In this document: in pieces, positions 1 to 6,287 of the stretch
Layout: every line of letters starts with the position of its first letter
How positions within the stretch are numbered: the first letter of the stretch is position 1
Source: a bacterium
Lineage (GTDB): Bacteria > Planctomycetota > JACOTG01 > JAUIME01
Direction: 5' to 3'
NCBI GenBank assembly: GCA_030433195.1
Contig: JAUIME010000108.1
Location: 1-10,901 of the forward strand
Length of the DNA stretch: 10,901 bases
Program-made: the position numbers and the translations under genes
The notes under the pieces: model-generated
The model's input: the letters and a program-made list of their open reading frames with translations, nothing else
Databases searched by the model: none
Told to the model about the DNA's origin: nothing

Positions 1-69
1 CTCCGGGGACGACGACAGGCGACCGTGCCTCGAGGCGGCGCGGCTCCCGGAGATGTCGGCAGTTCCGCG

Positions 70-91
70 GCCGATTCTCCAGCGAATCGGC
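70..91 (+). other. Hairpin 1 in the leader of the sulfatase-like gene
   Basis: GCCGATT at 70-76 pairs with AATCGGC at 85-91 over an 8-base loop ending in CAGCG. No T-run follows, so it is not a standard intrinsic terminator. A close variant lies 72 bases downstream. It could be an upstream gene's 3' structure or a leader element. Confidence 0.35.
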
Positions 92-142
92 GGGGCCCGC
101 AGAGATTCGGGCAGCGAGGCTCCATTTCGAGCGGACCCAGGA

Positions 143-160
143 CCGATAGACAGCGATCGG
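143..160 (+). other. Hairpin 2, variant of hairpin 1
   Basis: CCGAT at 143-147 pairs with ATCGG at 156-160. The 8-base loop again ends in CAGCG, and the 3' arm is again followed by a G-rich stretch ending in GGCC. The repetition of arms plus loop makes simple chance somewhat less likely, though the stem is only 5 bp. Confidence 0.3.
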
Positions 161-203
161 GGCCGCCTCGTCGCGGTCGTTCGCGCCCGTCGTTCGTTAC
201 CGG

Positions 204-208
204 AAGGA
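204..208 (+). promoter_or_regulatory. Ribosome-binding site deciding the GTG start at 218
   Basis: AAGGA within GGAAGGA lies 9 bases before GTG 218. The other in-frame starts, ATG 53 and GTG 248, have no well-spaced Shine-Dalgarno. This favours GTG 218, which also places a compact signal sequence at the N-terminus. Confidence 0.5.
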
Positions 209-217
209 CCTCCGCCC

Positions 218-2488
218 GTGGATCAGGCATGCTGCAGCCATCGGATCGTGCACCGCGTCGTCGCCGTCGCGACTCTCGTCGCCGGAATGGGGGCGTGGCT
301 CGGGTGTGAGCGCGGGTCGGCCGATGCGCCGCTAGCCGAGTGGGACCGGCCGCTCGTCTACGATCTCGACGAGCGCGTCGACGACGCGCGGCGTGAGCCG
401 GTCGTGCGCCGCATTGCGTCGATCGACGTCGGTAGCGAGCGCGCACGCGGGCATCTGCTCGACGGATTCGCGGAGGACGAAGTCGACGACTCTCAGGACA
501 TCGATTTCGCGTGGGGCGTCGGGCGGGCGTCGAAGGTGAGCTTCTCGTCGCCCGAGAGCGGTCCGGCGGTCGAGCTCGTCGTGAGGTGCAATCCCTTTCG
601 ATATGCGGGCGCGCCGCGGCAGACCCTGCAGTTGGACCTGAACGGACGGCGCGTCGGTGATCTCGATCTGCGGGCCGTATGGCAAATCTGCCGCGTCGAG
701 GTTCCGGCTGGAGTCTTGCGGCAGGGGCGCAATACGATCCGCATGAGCTACGCCTACCATGCCGGCGCTGCGAAGAAGCGGCGAGGCGGTGAGAAGCGTG
801 ATCTCGCCGTGGCGTTCGACGTCATCAACGTGAACGTCTTGGGGGAGCGAGCCGAGTCGCGGCGCGGCGGGCTGCACCTTCCGCACGGTGGGAGCGTGGA
901 GTACTACCTCCCCGTGCCGCGCGACAGCGTTCTGACGTTCGATGCGGTCGAGCGCGTGGGACGCACGCGAGGCAAGATCCTCGTGTCGCAGGACGCGGGG
1001 GACGGTGTGACGCGCGTCGACGAGATCGACGCCGGAGAAGCCGTGTCGATTCCACTGCTCGCCAACGAGCCGTGGCTCACGCGGGTCGCGATTCAGGCGG
1101 TCCCGGACCGCGAGGTGAAGAGCGTCCGCGAAGGGATGTGGATCGCGCGTCCTGCCGTGCGCTCGCACGGGGAACTCGATCCGGTCGCGACCGACCACCG
1201 GCGCCCGCACGTGTTCGTCTATCTCGTGGATACGCTTCGAGCCGATCGGCTCGGCTGTTACGGGTACACGCGGGGAACGTCGCCGAACCTCGACGCGATG
1301 GCGGCCGAGGGGGTCGTGTTCGAACGAGCGCTCGCGCAGTCTCCGTGGACGCGCTCGTCGGTCGCGTCGATCATGACGGGGCTCAGTCCGTGGTCGCACG
1401 GCGCGGTGAATCGTCAGCACGCGATGAGCGAATCGGAGTCGACGTTGGCCGAGACGCTGCGTCAGTTCGGGTATCGGACCGCCGCCGTGATCACGAACGG
1501 AAACGTGTCGCAGAACTTCGGCTTCGACCAAGGATACGAGTCCTTCGAGTACCTCAGCGAGAGCGCGAAGCGTCGTCACGGGCATCGGCTGTCGGACGAC
1601 GTCAACGAGAGAGCCTTCGCGTGGCTCGACCGTGTCGCACCGCGCGGGCAAGCGCCCGACGCGCCGCTGTTCCTCTACCTGCACACGACCGACCCGCACG
1701 GGCCCTACACTCCCGAGGAGCCGTTCCGCTCGCGGTTCGCCGCGAACGTCGACGACGAGCGCATCGGAACGAAAGCTTGGCTCGCCTCGAAGGAGGCGCG
1801 TAGTCCCGAAACGATCGACGCCATCTCGGATCTGTACGACGCGGAAATCGCGTTCAACGATCATCACTTCGGCGAGTTTCTCGACGAGCTGCGCGAGCGC
1901 GACCTCTACGAGAACAGCGTGATCGTGTTCGTGTCCGACCACGGCGAGGAGTTCTTGGAGCACGGCGCGATCCAGCACGGGAAGACGCTCTACGGCGAGG
2001 TGGTCGACGTGCCGTTGGTCGTGAAGTTCCCGCGCGACGAGCGCATTCGCCCGGGGCGGCTCGGCGTTCCGGTCGAGCAGACCGACCTCGCGCCGACGCT
2101 GCTCGACCTCGTCGGCATCCGCGCCGAAGGTCACGACGGGACGAGCGTGCTTCCGTGGCTGCGCGGCGACGAGCCGGTCGAAGCCGACCGTACCGTCTAC
2201 ACGCACCTCGACCTCGACCGCTATGCGGCCGAGAGCGTGATTCGATACCCGTACAAGCTCGTGCGCTGGCTGCGCGGGCAGGAGCCGCGCGTCGAGCTCT
2301 ACGACCTCTCGCAGGATCGCCGCGAGGCGCGGAATCGCGCCGCCGAGCACCCCGACGTGGTCGCACGACTCGAGGCGTTGCTCGACGCGAAGCGCCGATC
2401 GAAGCGCGCCGGGGCGGGAGCCGCCGAGGTTTCCACCGAGGGTGCGCTGCGCGAGCGGTTGAAGGCGCTCGGCTACCTACAAGATTGA
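218..2488 (+). CDS. Exported sulfatase-fold (alkaline phosphatase superfamily) hydrolase or transferase with Thr nucleophile
   Basis: From GTG 218 the protein has 756 residues. Residues 11-30 form a signal sequence ending in W-L-G-C30, a near but imperfect lipobox, so it may be a lipoprotein. Residues about 85-315 look like two beta-sandwich domains of the kind that precede catalytic domains in periplasmic sulfatases. The catalytic domain (PF00884-like) starts near 330. It has Asp338 and Asp343 in V-D-T-L-R-A-D, then S-P-W-T378-R-S-S-V-A-S-I-M-T-G, Asp492 and His494, Asp574-His575-Gly, and His587-Gly-Lys589. It ends in A-L-G-Y-L. True sulfatases have Cys or Ser in C/S-x-P-S-R for conversion to formylglycine. 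This protein has Thr378, as do phosphoethanolamine and phosphoglycerol transferases of the same fold. I therefore infer phosphodiester or phosphotransfer chemistry rather than sulfate-ester hydrolysis; the substrate is unknown. The fold is certain and the exact start moderately so. Confidence 0.9.
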   Translation: MDQACCSHRIVHRVVAVATLVAGMGAWLGCERGSADAPLAEWDRPLVYDLDERVDDARREPVVRRIASIDVGSERARGHLLDGFAEDEVDDSQDIDFAWGVGRASKVSFSSPESGPAVELVVRCNPFRYAGAPRQTLQLDLNGRRVGDLDLRAVWQICRVEVPAGVLRQGRNTIRMSYAYHAGAAKKRRGGEKRDLAVAFDVINVNVLGERAESRRGGLHLPHGGSVEYYLPVPRDSVLTFDAVERVGRTRGKILVSQDAGDGVTRVDEIDAGEAVSIPLLANEPWLTRVAIQAVPDREVKSVREGMWIARPAVRSHGELDPVATDHRRPHVFVYLVDTLRADRLGCYGYTRGTSPNLDAMAAEGVVFERALAQSPWTRSSVASIMTGLSPWSHGAVNRQHAMSESESTLAETLRQFGYRTAAVITNGNVSQNFGFDQGYESFEYLSESAKRRHGHRLSDDVNERAFAWLDRVAPRGQAPDAPLFLYLHTTDPHGPYTPEEPFRSRFAANVDDERIGTKAWLASKEARSPETIDAISDLYDAEIAFNDHHFGEFLDELRERDLYENSVIVFVSDHGEEFLEHGAIQHGKTLYGEVVDVPLVVKFPRDERIRPGRLGVPVEQTDLAPTLLDLVGIRAEGHDGTSVLPWLRGDEPVEADRTVYTHLDLDRYAAESVIRYPYKLVRWLRGQEPRVELYDLSQDRREARNRAAEHPDVVARLEALLDAKRRSKRAGAGAAEVSTEGALRERLKALGYLQD

Positions 2489-2517
2489 CGGCCCGCGGCG
2501 CGACGGGGGCGAGTCCC

Positions 2518-2546
2518 TTGTCGTCGGTGCGGAGCCTTCGTACGAT
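2518..2546 (+). promoter_or_regulatory. Possible promoter for the gene at 2629
   Basis: TTGTCG (2518-2523) and TACGAT (2541-2546) are separated by 17 bases. Each matches its sigma-70 consensus at four of six positions. A start near 2553 would give a leader of about 75 bases. It lies in the 140-base gap after the sulfatase-like gene, so the second gene need not depend on read-through. Confidence 0.3.
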
Positions 2547-2628
2547 CAGGAGTCGTTCGACGAGCCGTTCCCTGCGGCATCGCGAGCGACAGGACGTCCG
2601 GTCCGGCCTCCATGACTCGGAGGTAATG

Positions 2629-3642
2629 ATGCAGCTCTCCTTCTCGGCGCGGTCCTCGCGCACCCCCTCGTTCTTCCCCTCGATGCGCCGTCGGTTCGCG
2701 ACGTCTGCGTGCGTTGCCGTGCTGGCGAGTGTTTTCGCCGTCGGCGCGGCCGCCGACGCTCCCGAAACCCCGTCGAGCGACGTCGCGCTTCGCGGCAAGC
2801 TCGACGTACGCAACGTCCTGCGGGACGGTGACCGGGTCCGTGAGCCGATCCTGATGGTCGGATCGCGCGTGTACGCTCTCGAGGGTGCTGCCGACGTGGT
2901 CGAGGCGCTCGTCTCGTGGCGTCGGAAGTTCGTCGACCTCGACGGAGTCGACGTGCCCGACGTCGGCGAGGCGAACGAAGCACGCGTGACGATCGGTTCG
3001 CTCGACGACTGCGCCGTGCAGGAGCCGGTGGCGCTCGAAGGTGTTGTCACGGCCTCCGAGTCGGATGCGAAGAAGCGCACCACCACCTACGCGATCGTCC
3101 GCGGCGATCGGCGCTACGTCGTCGCGGATTCTTCGGATATCCGCAAGCTCAAGGCGTTCGAGGGCAAGAACGTCGTCGTCAAAGCGCAGATCGCCGACGA
3201 CGGCAGCGTGGGCGCCGTCGAGTCGGTCGATGACGTCGAACGCAAGCTGCTGCCGGGTGAGCGCGAGCCGCGCAACCAGAAAGAAGCCATCGCGGGGAAC
3301 TGGAAGGGCGTGCTCGACGTGAAGAAGCTGCCCTCGAATCCCGGCGGGTCCGGCAAGGGGAAATACCCCGTGGCGGTGACGATCCTCGACGACGGCGAGG
3401 GCGCGAGCGGCAAGGTGTTCGGCCGGTACACGGTCGAACGGATCCGGTTGCGGAAGTTCCGCGCGAAGACGCGCGCGCTCGAGTTCGACATCGAGTACTC
3501 GCTCCCTCAGGGTGGGACGTACTCGATCATGCTCGACGGCGCCTTCACGGCCGATTGGAAGACGCTCGAGGGATCGTGGTCGAGCAGCTTCCTCGGAAGC
3601 GGGGATTTCCAGTTCGAGTACGGGGCGGATCGAGAGAGCTGA
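2629..3642 (+). CDS. Exported protein with a repeated beta module and C-terminal beta-barrel-like domain; function unknown
   Basis: GGAGGT at 2619-2624 precedes two adjacent ATGs (2626 and 2629). The second has better spacing and gives 337 residues. Residues 19-43 form a signal peptide: Met-Arg-Arg-Arg-Phe, a hydrophobic stretch, then cleavage after A-A-A. The R-R-R-F resembles a twin-arginine motif, but Sec export is equally possible. Met19 (ATG 2683) would start exactly at the signal, but no Shine-Dalgarno precedes it. Residues about 53-130 and 136-205 look like two copies of one small OB-like beta module: a G-x-R-x-Y strand, an aspartate-rich helix and a valine-rich strand. From about 220 a G-N-W-K-G start, alternating beta strands and an E-G-S-W-S-S segment suggest a lipocalin-like or small barrel domain such as those at the ends of periplasmic proteins. 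No catalytic motif is visible. It lies 140 bases after the sulfatase-like gene and may act in the periplasm, by inference only. Confidence 0.75.
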   Translation: MQLSFSARSSRTPSFFPSMRRRFATSACVAVLASVFAVGAAADAPETPSSDVALRGKLDVRNVLRDGDRVREPILMVGSRVYALEGAADVVEALVSWRRKFVDLDGVDVPDVGEANEARVTIGSLDDCAVQEPVALEGVVTASESDAKKRTTTYAIVRGDRRYVVADSSDIRKLKAFEGKNVVVKAQIADDGSVGAVESVDDVERKLLPGEREPRNQKEAIAGNWKGVLDVKKLPSNPGGSGKGKYPVAVTILDDGEGASGKVFGRYTVERIRLRKFRAKTRALEFDIEYSLPQGGTYSIMLDGAFTADWKTLEGSWSSSFLGSGDFQFEYGADRES

Positions 3643-3657
3643 GGCCGGCGTTCGGCC
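3643..3657 (+). terminator. Weak hairpin directly after the stop codon
   Basis: GGCCG at 3643-3647 pairs with CGGCC at 3653-3657 around loop GCGTT, starting on the base after TGA. The first T-rich stretch comes about 35 bases later (3694-3709), so it is not a classical intrinsic terminator. It may only protect a 3' end. Confidence 0.25.
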
Positions 3658-3729
3658 GTGCGGCGCCGCGTTCCCGGGCGGTTCGGGCGACCTGTTGTTC
3701 TTGTTGCTTCCCCAAGGGGTATCCGAAGT

Positions 3730-3735
3730 TACAAT
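3730..3735 (+). promoter_or_regulatory. Possible -10 element for the gene at 3776
   Basis: TACAAT matches TATAAT at five of six positions and sits 28 bases before the Shine-Dalgarno. The upstream TTGTTG and TTGCTT stretches (3701-3709) are spaced 20-23 bases away, longer than ideal for a -35. It overlaps an in-frame ATG (3734) that I reject as the start. Confidence 0.3.
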
Positions 3736-3763
3736 GGTTCGGGTTGGGGGAGTCAACGGCTTC

Positions 3764-3770
3764 AGGAGGT
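3764..3770 (+). promoter_or_regulatory. Strong Shine-Dalgarno deciding the ATG start at 3776
   Basis: AGGAGGT lies five bases before ATG 3776, close to the ideal complement of the 16S 3' end. The in-frame ATG at 3734 has no comparable site. Confidence 0.75.
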
Positions 3771-3775
3771 CTCTC

Positions 3776-4510
3776 ATGTCGTCTCTTGCCGCGCCGCTCG
3801 GTCGGCCGTATCGTCGTGTCGGTTTGCTGGACGGGGTTCGATCGCGTCGGCGACGGGGCAACTTCGTCGTGCTCGTGCTCACGCTGGGTTGTCTGATGGC
3901 GACCGCGGAGAGTGTCCGGGCCGGTTCGAGCGCGCTCCAACTCGACCCCGGCGAGATTCGCGAGGTAGAGGCTCCCGCGCCGCGCCGCCTGGCGCTGCGG
4001 ATCGTCAACCGTGGCGATTGCAGTGTCGGGATCGTCGCACGCGACTCGGCGCGTCAGGTGTCGCTCCGCGCCTTGTTGCGGCCCGGCGAGGTCCGCGACT
4101 TTCTCACGCCCTCGGCGGAGGTCGCGACCGCGACGTTCACGGCTCGAAGCGAGGGCGAGCTCGGAGCGATCGTCGAAGTCTCGAGGATTCGCGTGGAGCA
4201 GTCGGCCCGGGCTCCGTTCTCAGGCGAGGGATTCCCCTGTGATCCGACGGCGCGCTCGATCTACGTGTGCGAAGACGGTGTGGCGGCGCCCGAGGTGGCG
4301 TATCTCATCGCCACCGAGCCCGATTCGGATTGCGGTCTCTACGTGACGCTTCTCTTCCCGGACGCCTCGTCACCCCGCGTCGAGACGGTCGAAGCCGGGG
4401 GCTCGATCGTCGTTCGCGGCGCGTTCCGCGAGATCCTCGTCGCGGGACGCGGTGACGACGCCGATCGCTTCGCGGTGCGATTCTCGGCGCGCGATCCCCG
4501 CGATTCGTGA
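3776..4510 (+). CDS. Unrecognised exported protein with four cysteines
   Basis: I do not recognise this 244-residue protein. The N-terminus is long and basic (residues 1-28, with R-S-R-R-R-R), followed by a hydrophobic segment (about 29-43) and probable cleavage after S-V-R-A49. This predicts export to the periplasm or beyond. The mature part alternates short beta strands with acidic turns. It has Cys82 in G-D-C-S, Cys155 in F-P-C-D, Cys165 in Y-V-C-E and Cys186 in D-C-G-L, which could form two disulfides. No metal-binding, catalytic or membrane motif is visible. Residues 56-140 (P-G-E near the start and again at 103-105) and 160-238 could be two related beta domains, but the resemblance is too weak to assert. 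The strong ribosome-binding site and normal composition argue for a real, well-translated gene. Its stop codon abuts that of the convergent radical SAM gene. Confidence 0.7.
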   Translation: MSSLAAPLGRPYRRVGLLDGVRSRRRRGNFVVLVLTLGCLMATAESVRAGSSALQLDPGEIREVEAPAPRRLALRIVNRGDCSVGIVARDSARQVSLRALLRPGEVRDFLTPSAEVATATFTARSEGELGAIVEVSRIRVEQSARAPFSGEGFPCDPTARSIYVCEDGVAAPEVAYLIATEPDSDCGLYVTLLFPDASSPRVETVEAGGSIVVRGAFREILVAGRGDDADRFAVRFSARDPRDS

Positions 4511-4515
4511 TCACG
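4506..4515. other. Palindrome spanning two abutting convergent stop codons
   Basis: CGTGATCACG is a perfect 10-base palindrome whose centre, TGATCA, holds TGA of the plus-strand gene (4508-4510) and TGA of the minus-strand gene (4513-4511). The core is flanked by direct repeats of CGATTCG at 4501-4507 and 4514-4520. No room is left for a terminator outside coding sequence. Confidence 0.8.
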
Positions 4516-6127
4516 ATTCGTCCGCAAAGCGCGCCTGTCGTGGGAGGGGTGCGGCTCGTGTCGCGGACGGCTCGGGGATCTCGTTTTCGTCGACGGTTCG
4601 GCTAGCGCGCTCGGCGCGCGAAGACCTAGCGGAGTCGGCGTCCGCCTGCGGATCGTCGCTCCCGAGGCGTCGGATGCCGCGAGGGTCCGGGCGCCCGGCG
4701 CTGCGGAAGTCGTCGCGGATCGAGGCGAGGACGTCGCTTTCGGATTGCCCGCGTTCCTCCACGAGCCACGTGAGAACGTGTCGAGCGAGGCGCCGCAACG
4801 CGATCGAATGCACGCGGCCTTGGCGCTCGACGACCCACTCGCTGAACGCGAGGAACGAGTCGAAGGGCGAGCCGTCTTCCCAGATCCGCCGAGCCGTGCG
4901 CCGGAAGTTGCCGCGGTTCACGACCGAGTCCCACAACTGCGCGAACCGCTTCAGTCGCTGCATCGTCGCGAAGTCGATCGTACTCGTTTGCAAGATCTCG
5001 TAGGGCGCGTGCGGGCTGTAGACCATGCCGTAGGGGGCGTCGTGTCGCTGGATCGGCGTGCCGCGAAGCCGCTTCAAGATCCCCACCTGGATTTCGTGGG
5101 GGCGCGCGGCGACGAGTCCGTCGAGACTTCGCGCGATGTCGCCGGTGGTCTCGCCCGGCAGCCCGACGATGAGGTCGGTGTGCAGGTGCGCGTGAGTCTC
5201 CTCGCGGAGGAACGCGAGGTTGGCGAGCGTCTTGGCGGTGTCTTGTCGTCGGTCGATCCGCGCGCCGGTGCGCTCGTCGAGGCTCTGGATCCCGATCTCG
5301 AGCTGGAGCGTCCCGCGTGGGAACCGCGTGAGTCGCGAGCGGATCGCATCCGGAAGCCGGTCGGGTACGACTTCGAAGTGCAAGAAGAGTCCGGGCCGAA
5401 CGCGCTCGAGGAAGAAGTCGAGGATCGCGGCGCTGCGGCGCGCATCCAGATTGAACGTGCGATCGACGAACTTGAAGTGACGGACGCCGCGGTCGAGCAG
5501 GGATTGCATCGCGTCGAGGAACGCATCGAGCGGGAAGGTCCGCACCTTGGCGTCGAGGGACGAGAGACAGAATTCACATCGATACGGACACCCGCGTGAC
5601 GCCTCGACGTAGACCACGCGGTGCGCGATGTCTTCGTCGTCGTAGAGGTCGTACGGCAGACGCAGCGACTCGAGATCGGGAGTGCCCCCGGCCACGACGT
5701 GACACGTCGGCGCGGCGTCGGGTGCTGGCGATCGTGACTCGCCGAGCCGGGCTTCGCAGATCTCGCGGAACGCGACCTCGCCTTCGCCCGTGACGACGAA
5801 GTCCGCGGTCTGCGCGATCGGTTGTCGCTCGATCTCGTGGCTGACTTCCGGGCCTCCGAGCACGAGCGTCACGTCGGGTGCCACGCGTCGGATCGTGGTC
5901 GCGATCTCGTAGGAGCGCGTCACGTTCCAGACGTACACACCGAGCCCGACGAGGCGCGGGCGCTCGGCGAGGATGCGCTCGACGATCTCGTGCGCGCGAT
6001 CGTCGTTCGTGAACTCGAGGATCGTGGCGCGTTCCGCGAGGTTGCCGAGGTTGGCGCGAAGGCAGCGCAGTCCGAAGGCCGCGTGGATGTAGCGCGCGTT
6101 GACGGTGGTGAGGACGATGTCGGACAT
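4511..6127 (-). CDS. B12-binding-type radical SAM protein with DUF4080-like C-terminus
   Basis: From ATG 6127 the protein has 538 residues. An in-frame ATG 36 bases earlier adds only an Arg-rich stretch. Residues 1-125 form a B12-binding-like Rossmann domain: a T-x-N-A-R-Y-I-H start, then L-V-L-G-G-P-E-V-S-H and a T-G-E-G-E motif. The classical cobalt-ligand motif D-x-H-x-x-G is not present, so the cobalamin mode is uncertain. Residues about 170-350 are the radical SAM barrel. C180-x3-C184-x2-C187 binds a [4Fe-4S] cluster that cleaves S-adenosylmethionine; E-I-G-I-Q-S and G-L-P-G-E-T are typical barrel motifs. Residues about 355-480 fit the DUF4080 family end (P-Y-E-I-L, then V-V-N-R-G-N-F). 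The last 50 residues are charged and probably disordered. No further cysteine cluster follows the barrel, so no auxiliary cluster is expected. The reaction is unknown. The gene is divergent from the SRPBCC-like gene with 160 bases between. Confidence 0.9.
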   Translation of the reverse strand: MSDIVLTTVNARYIHAAFGLRCLRANLGNLAERATILEFTNDDRAHEIVERILAERPRLVGLGVYVWNVTRSYEIATTIRRVAPDVTLVLGGPEVSHEIERQPIAQTADFVVTGEGEVAFREICEARLGESRSPAPDAAPTCHVVAGGTPDLESLRLPYDLYDDEDIAHRVVYVEASRGCPYRCEFCLSSLDAKVRTFPLDAFLDAMQSLLDRGVRHFKFVDRTFNLDARRSAAILDFFLERVRPGLFLHFEVVPDRLPDAIRSRLTRFPRGTLQLEIGIQSLDERTGARIDRRQDTAKTLANLAFLREETHAHLHTDLIVGLPGETTGDIARSLDGLVAARPHEIQVGILKRLRGTPIQRHDAPYGMVYSPHAPYEILQTSTIDFATMQRLKRFAQLWDSVVNRGNFRRTARRIWEDGSPFDSFLAFSEWVVERQGRVHSIALRRLARHVLTWLVEERGQSESDVLASIRDDFRSAGRPDPRGIRRLGSDDPQADADSARSSRAERASRTVDENEIPEPSATRAAPLPRQARFADES

Positions 6128-6256
6128 GTGCTGTACGGTACCCCGGCCGCGGGCGCGACGCAATGCGCCGAGCCGGTCGACGCGGCGGCGCGTGGTATGC
6201 TCGTCGCACGGGCCGGGGAGCCGATCGGACCCCCGTCGAACGCCCGCCCATCACGG

Positions 6257-6271
6257 CGCTCGCAGCGAGCG
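6257..6271 (+). other. Hairpin next to a ribosome-binding site
   Basis: CGCTCG at 6257-6262 pairs with CGAGCG at 6266-6271 around a CAG loop. The stem ends four bases before AGGAGGT (6276-6282). It could affect access of the ribosome, but may also be chance in GC-rich DNA. Confidence 0.35.
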
Positions 6272-6275
6272 AGGG

Positions 6276-6282
6276 AGGAGGT
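6276..6282 (+). promoter_or_regulatory. Strong Shine-Dalgarno deciding the GTG start at 6288
   Basis: AGGAGGT lies five bases before GTG 6288. The upstream in-frame ATG at 6099 lies inside the opposing gene and is rejected. Confidence 0.75.
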
Positions 6283-6287
6283 CAGTC

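Larger units (their letters stand above)
1..217. other. Leader region upstream of the sulfatase-like gene; no supported gene
   Basis: No complete gene can be supported here. The sulfatase frame is open from base 2, so a longer N-terminus (for example ATG at 53) cannot be excluded. That ATG has only a GGAG one base away, and the extra residues lie before a clear signal sequence. Another frame open from base 3 stops at 147-149 and could be the tail of an upstream gene, but its predicted end is rich in Arg and Ser and unconvincing. The region carries two similar hairpins, described separately. I see no obvious -35/-10 promoter pair. Confidence 0.5.
6128..6287. promoter_or_regulatory. Divergent control region between the radical SAM and SRPBCC-like genes
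   Basis: For the plus-strand gene, TGGTATGCT (TATGCT at 6196-6201 with a TG extension) is a plausible extended -10, without a recognisable -35. It shares GGTATRCTC with the minus-strand promoter near 9990. A GC hairpin at 6257-6271 precedes the ribosome-binding site. On the minus strand I see no convincing promoter; a G-rich stretch just before ATG 6127 is the only weak ribosome-binding candidate. Confidence 0.4.

Noticed and set aside
332..2350. 672-codon open frame on the minus strand
   Set aside because: It lies wholly opposite the sulfatase-like gene, has an Arg/Val/His-rich composition and shows no family motif. Long antisense frames are common in GC-rich coding DNA.
2155..2625. N-terminal extension of the secreted protein at 2629 into the sulfatase-like gene
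   Set aside because: It would overlap more than 300 bases of a conserved gene and bury a good signal peptide. A proper Shine-Dalgarno precedes the later ATG.
4745..5599. 284-codon plus-strand frame
   Set aside because: It is opposite the radical SAM gene, whose cluster motif and barrel motifs are unmistakable. The frame itself has no recognisable feature.
4511..6127. Radical SAM protein as the sulfatase-maturing enzyme for the neighbouring sulfatase-like protein
   Set aside because: It has a B12-type domain and no extra cysteine clusters after the barrel, unlike anaerobic sulfatase-maturing enzymes. The neighbouring enzyme has Thr, which cannot become formylglycine.
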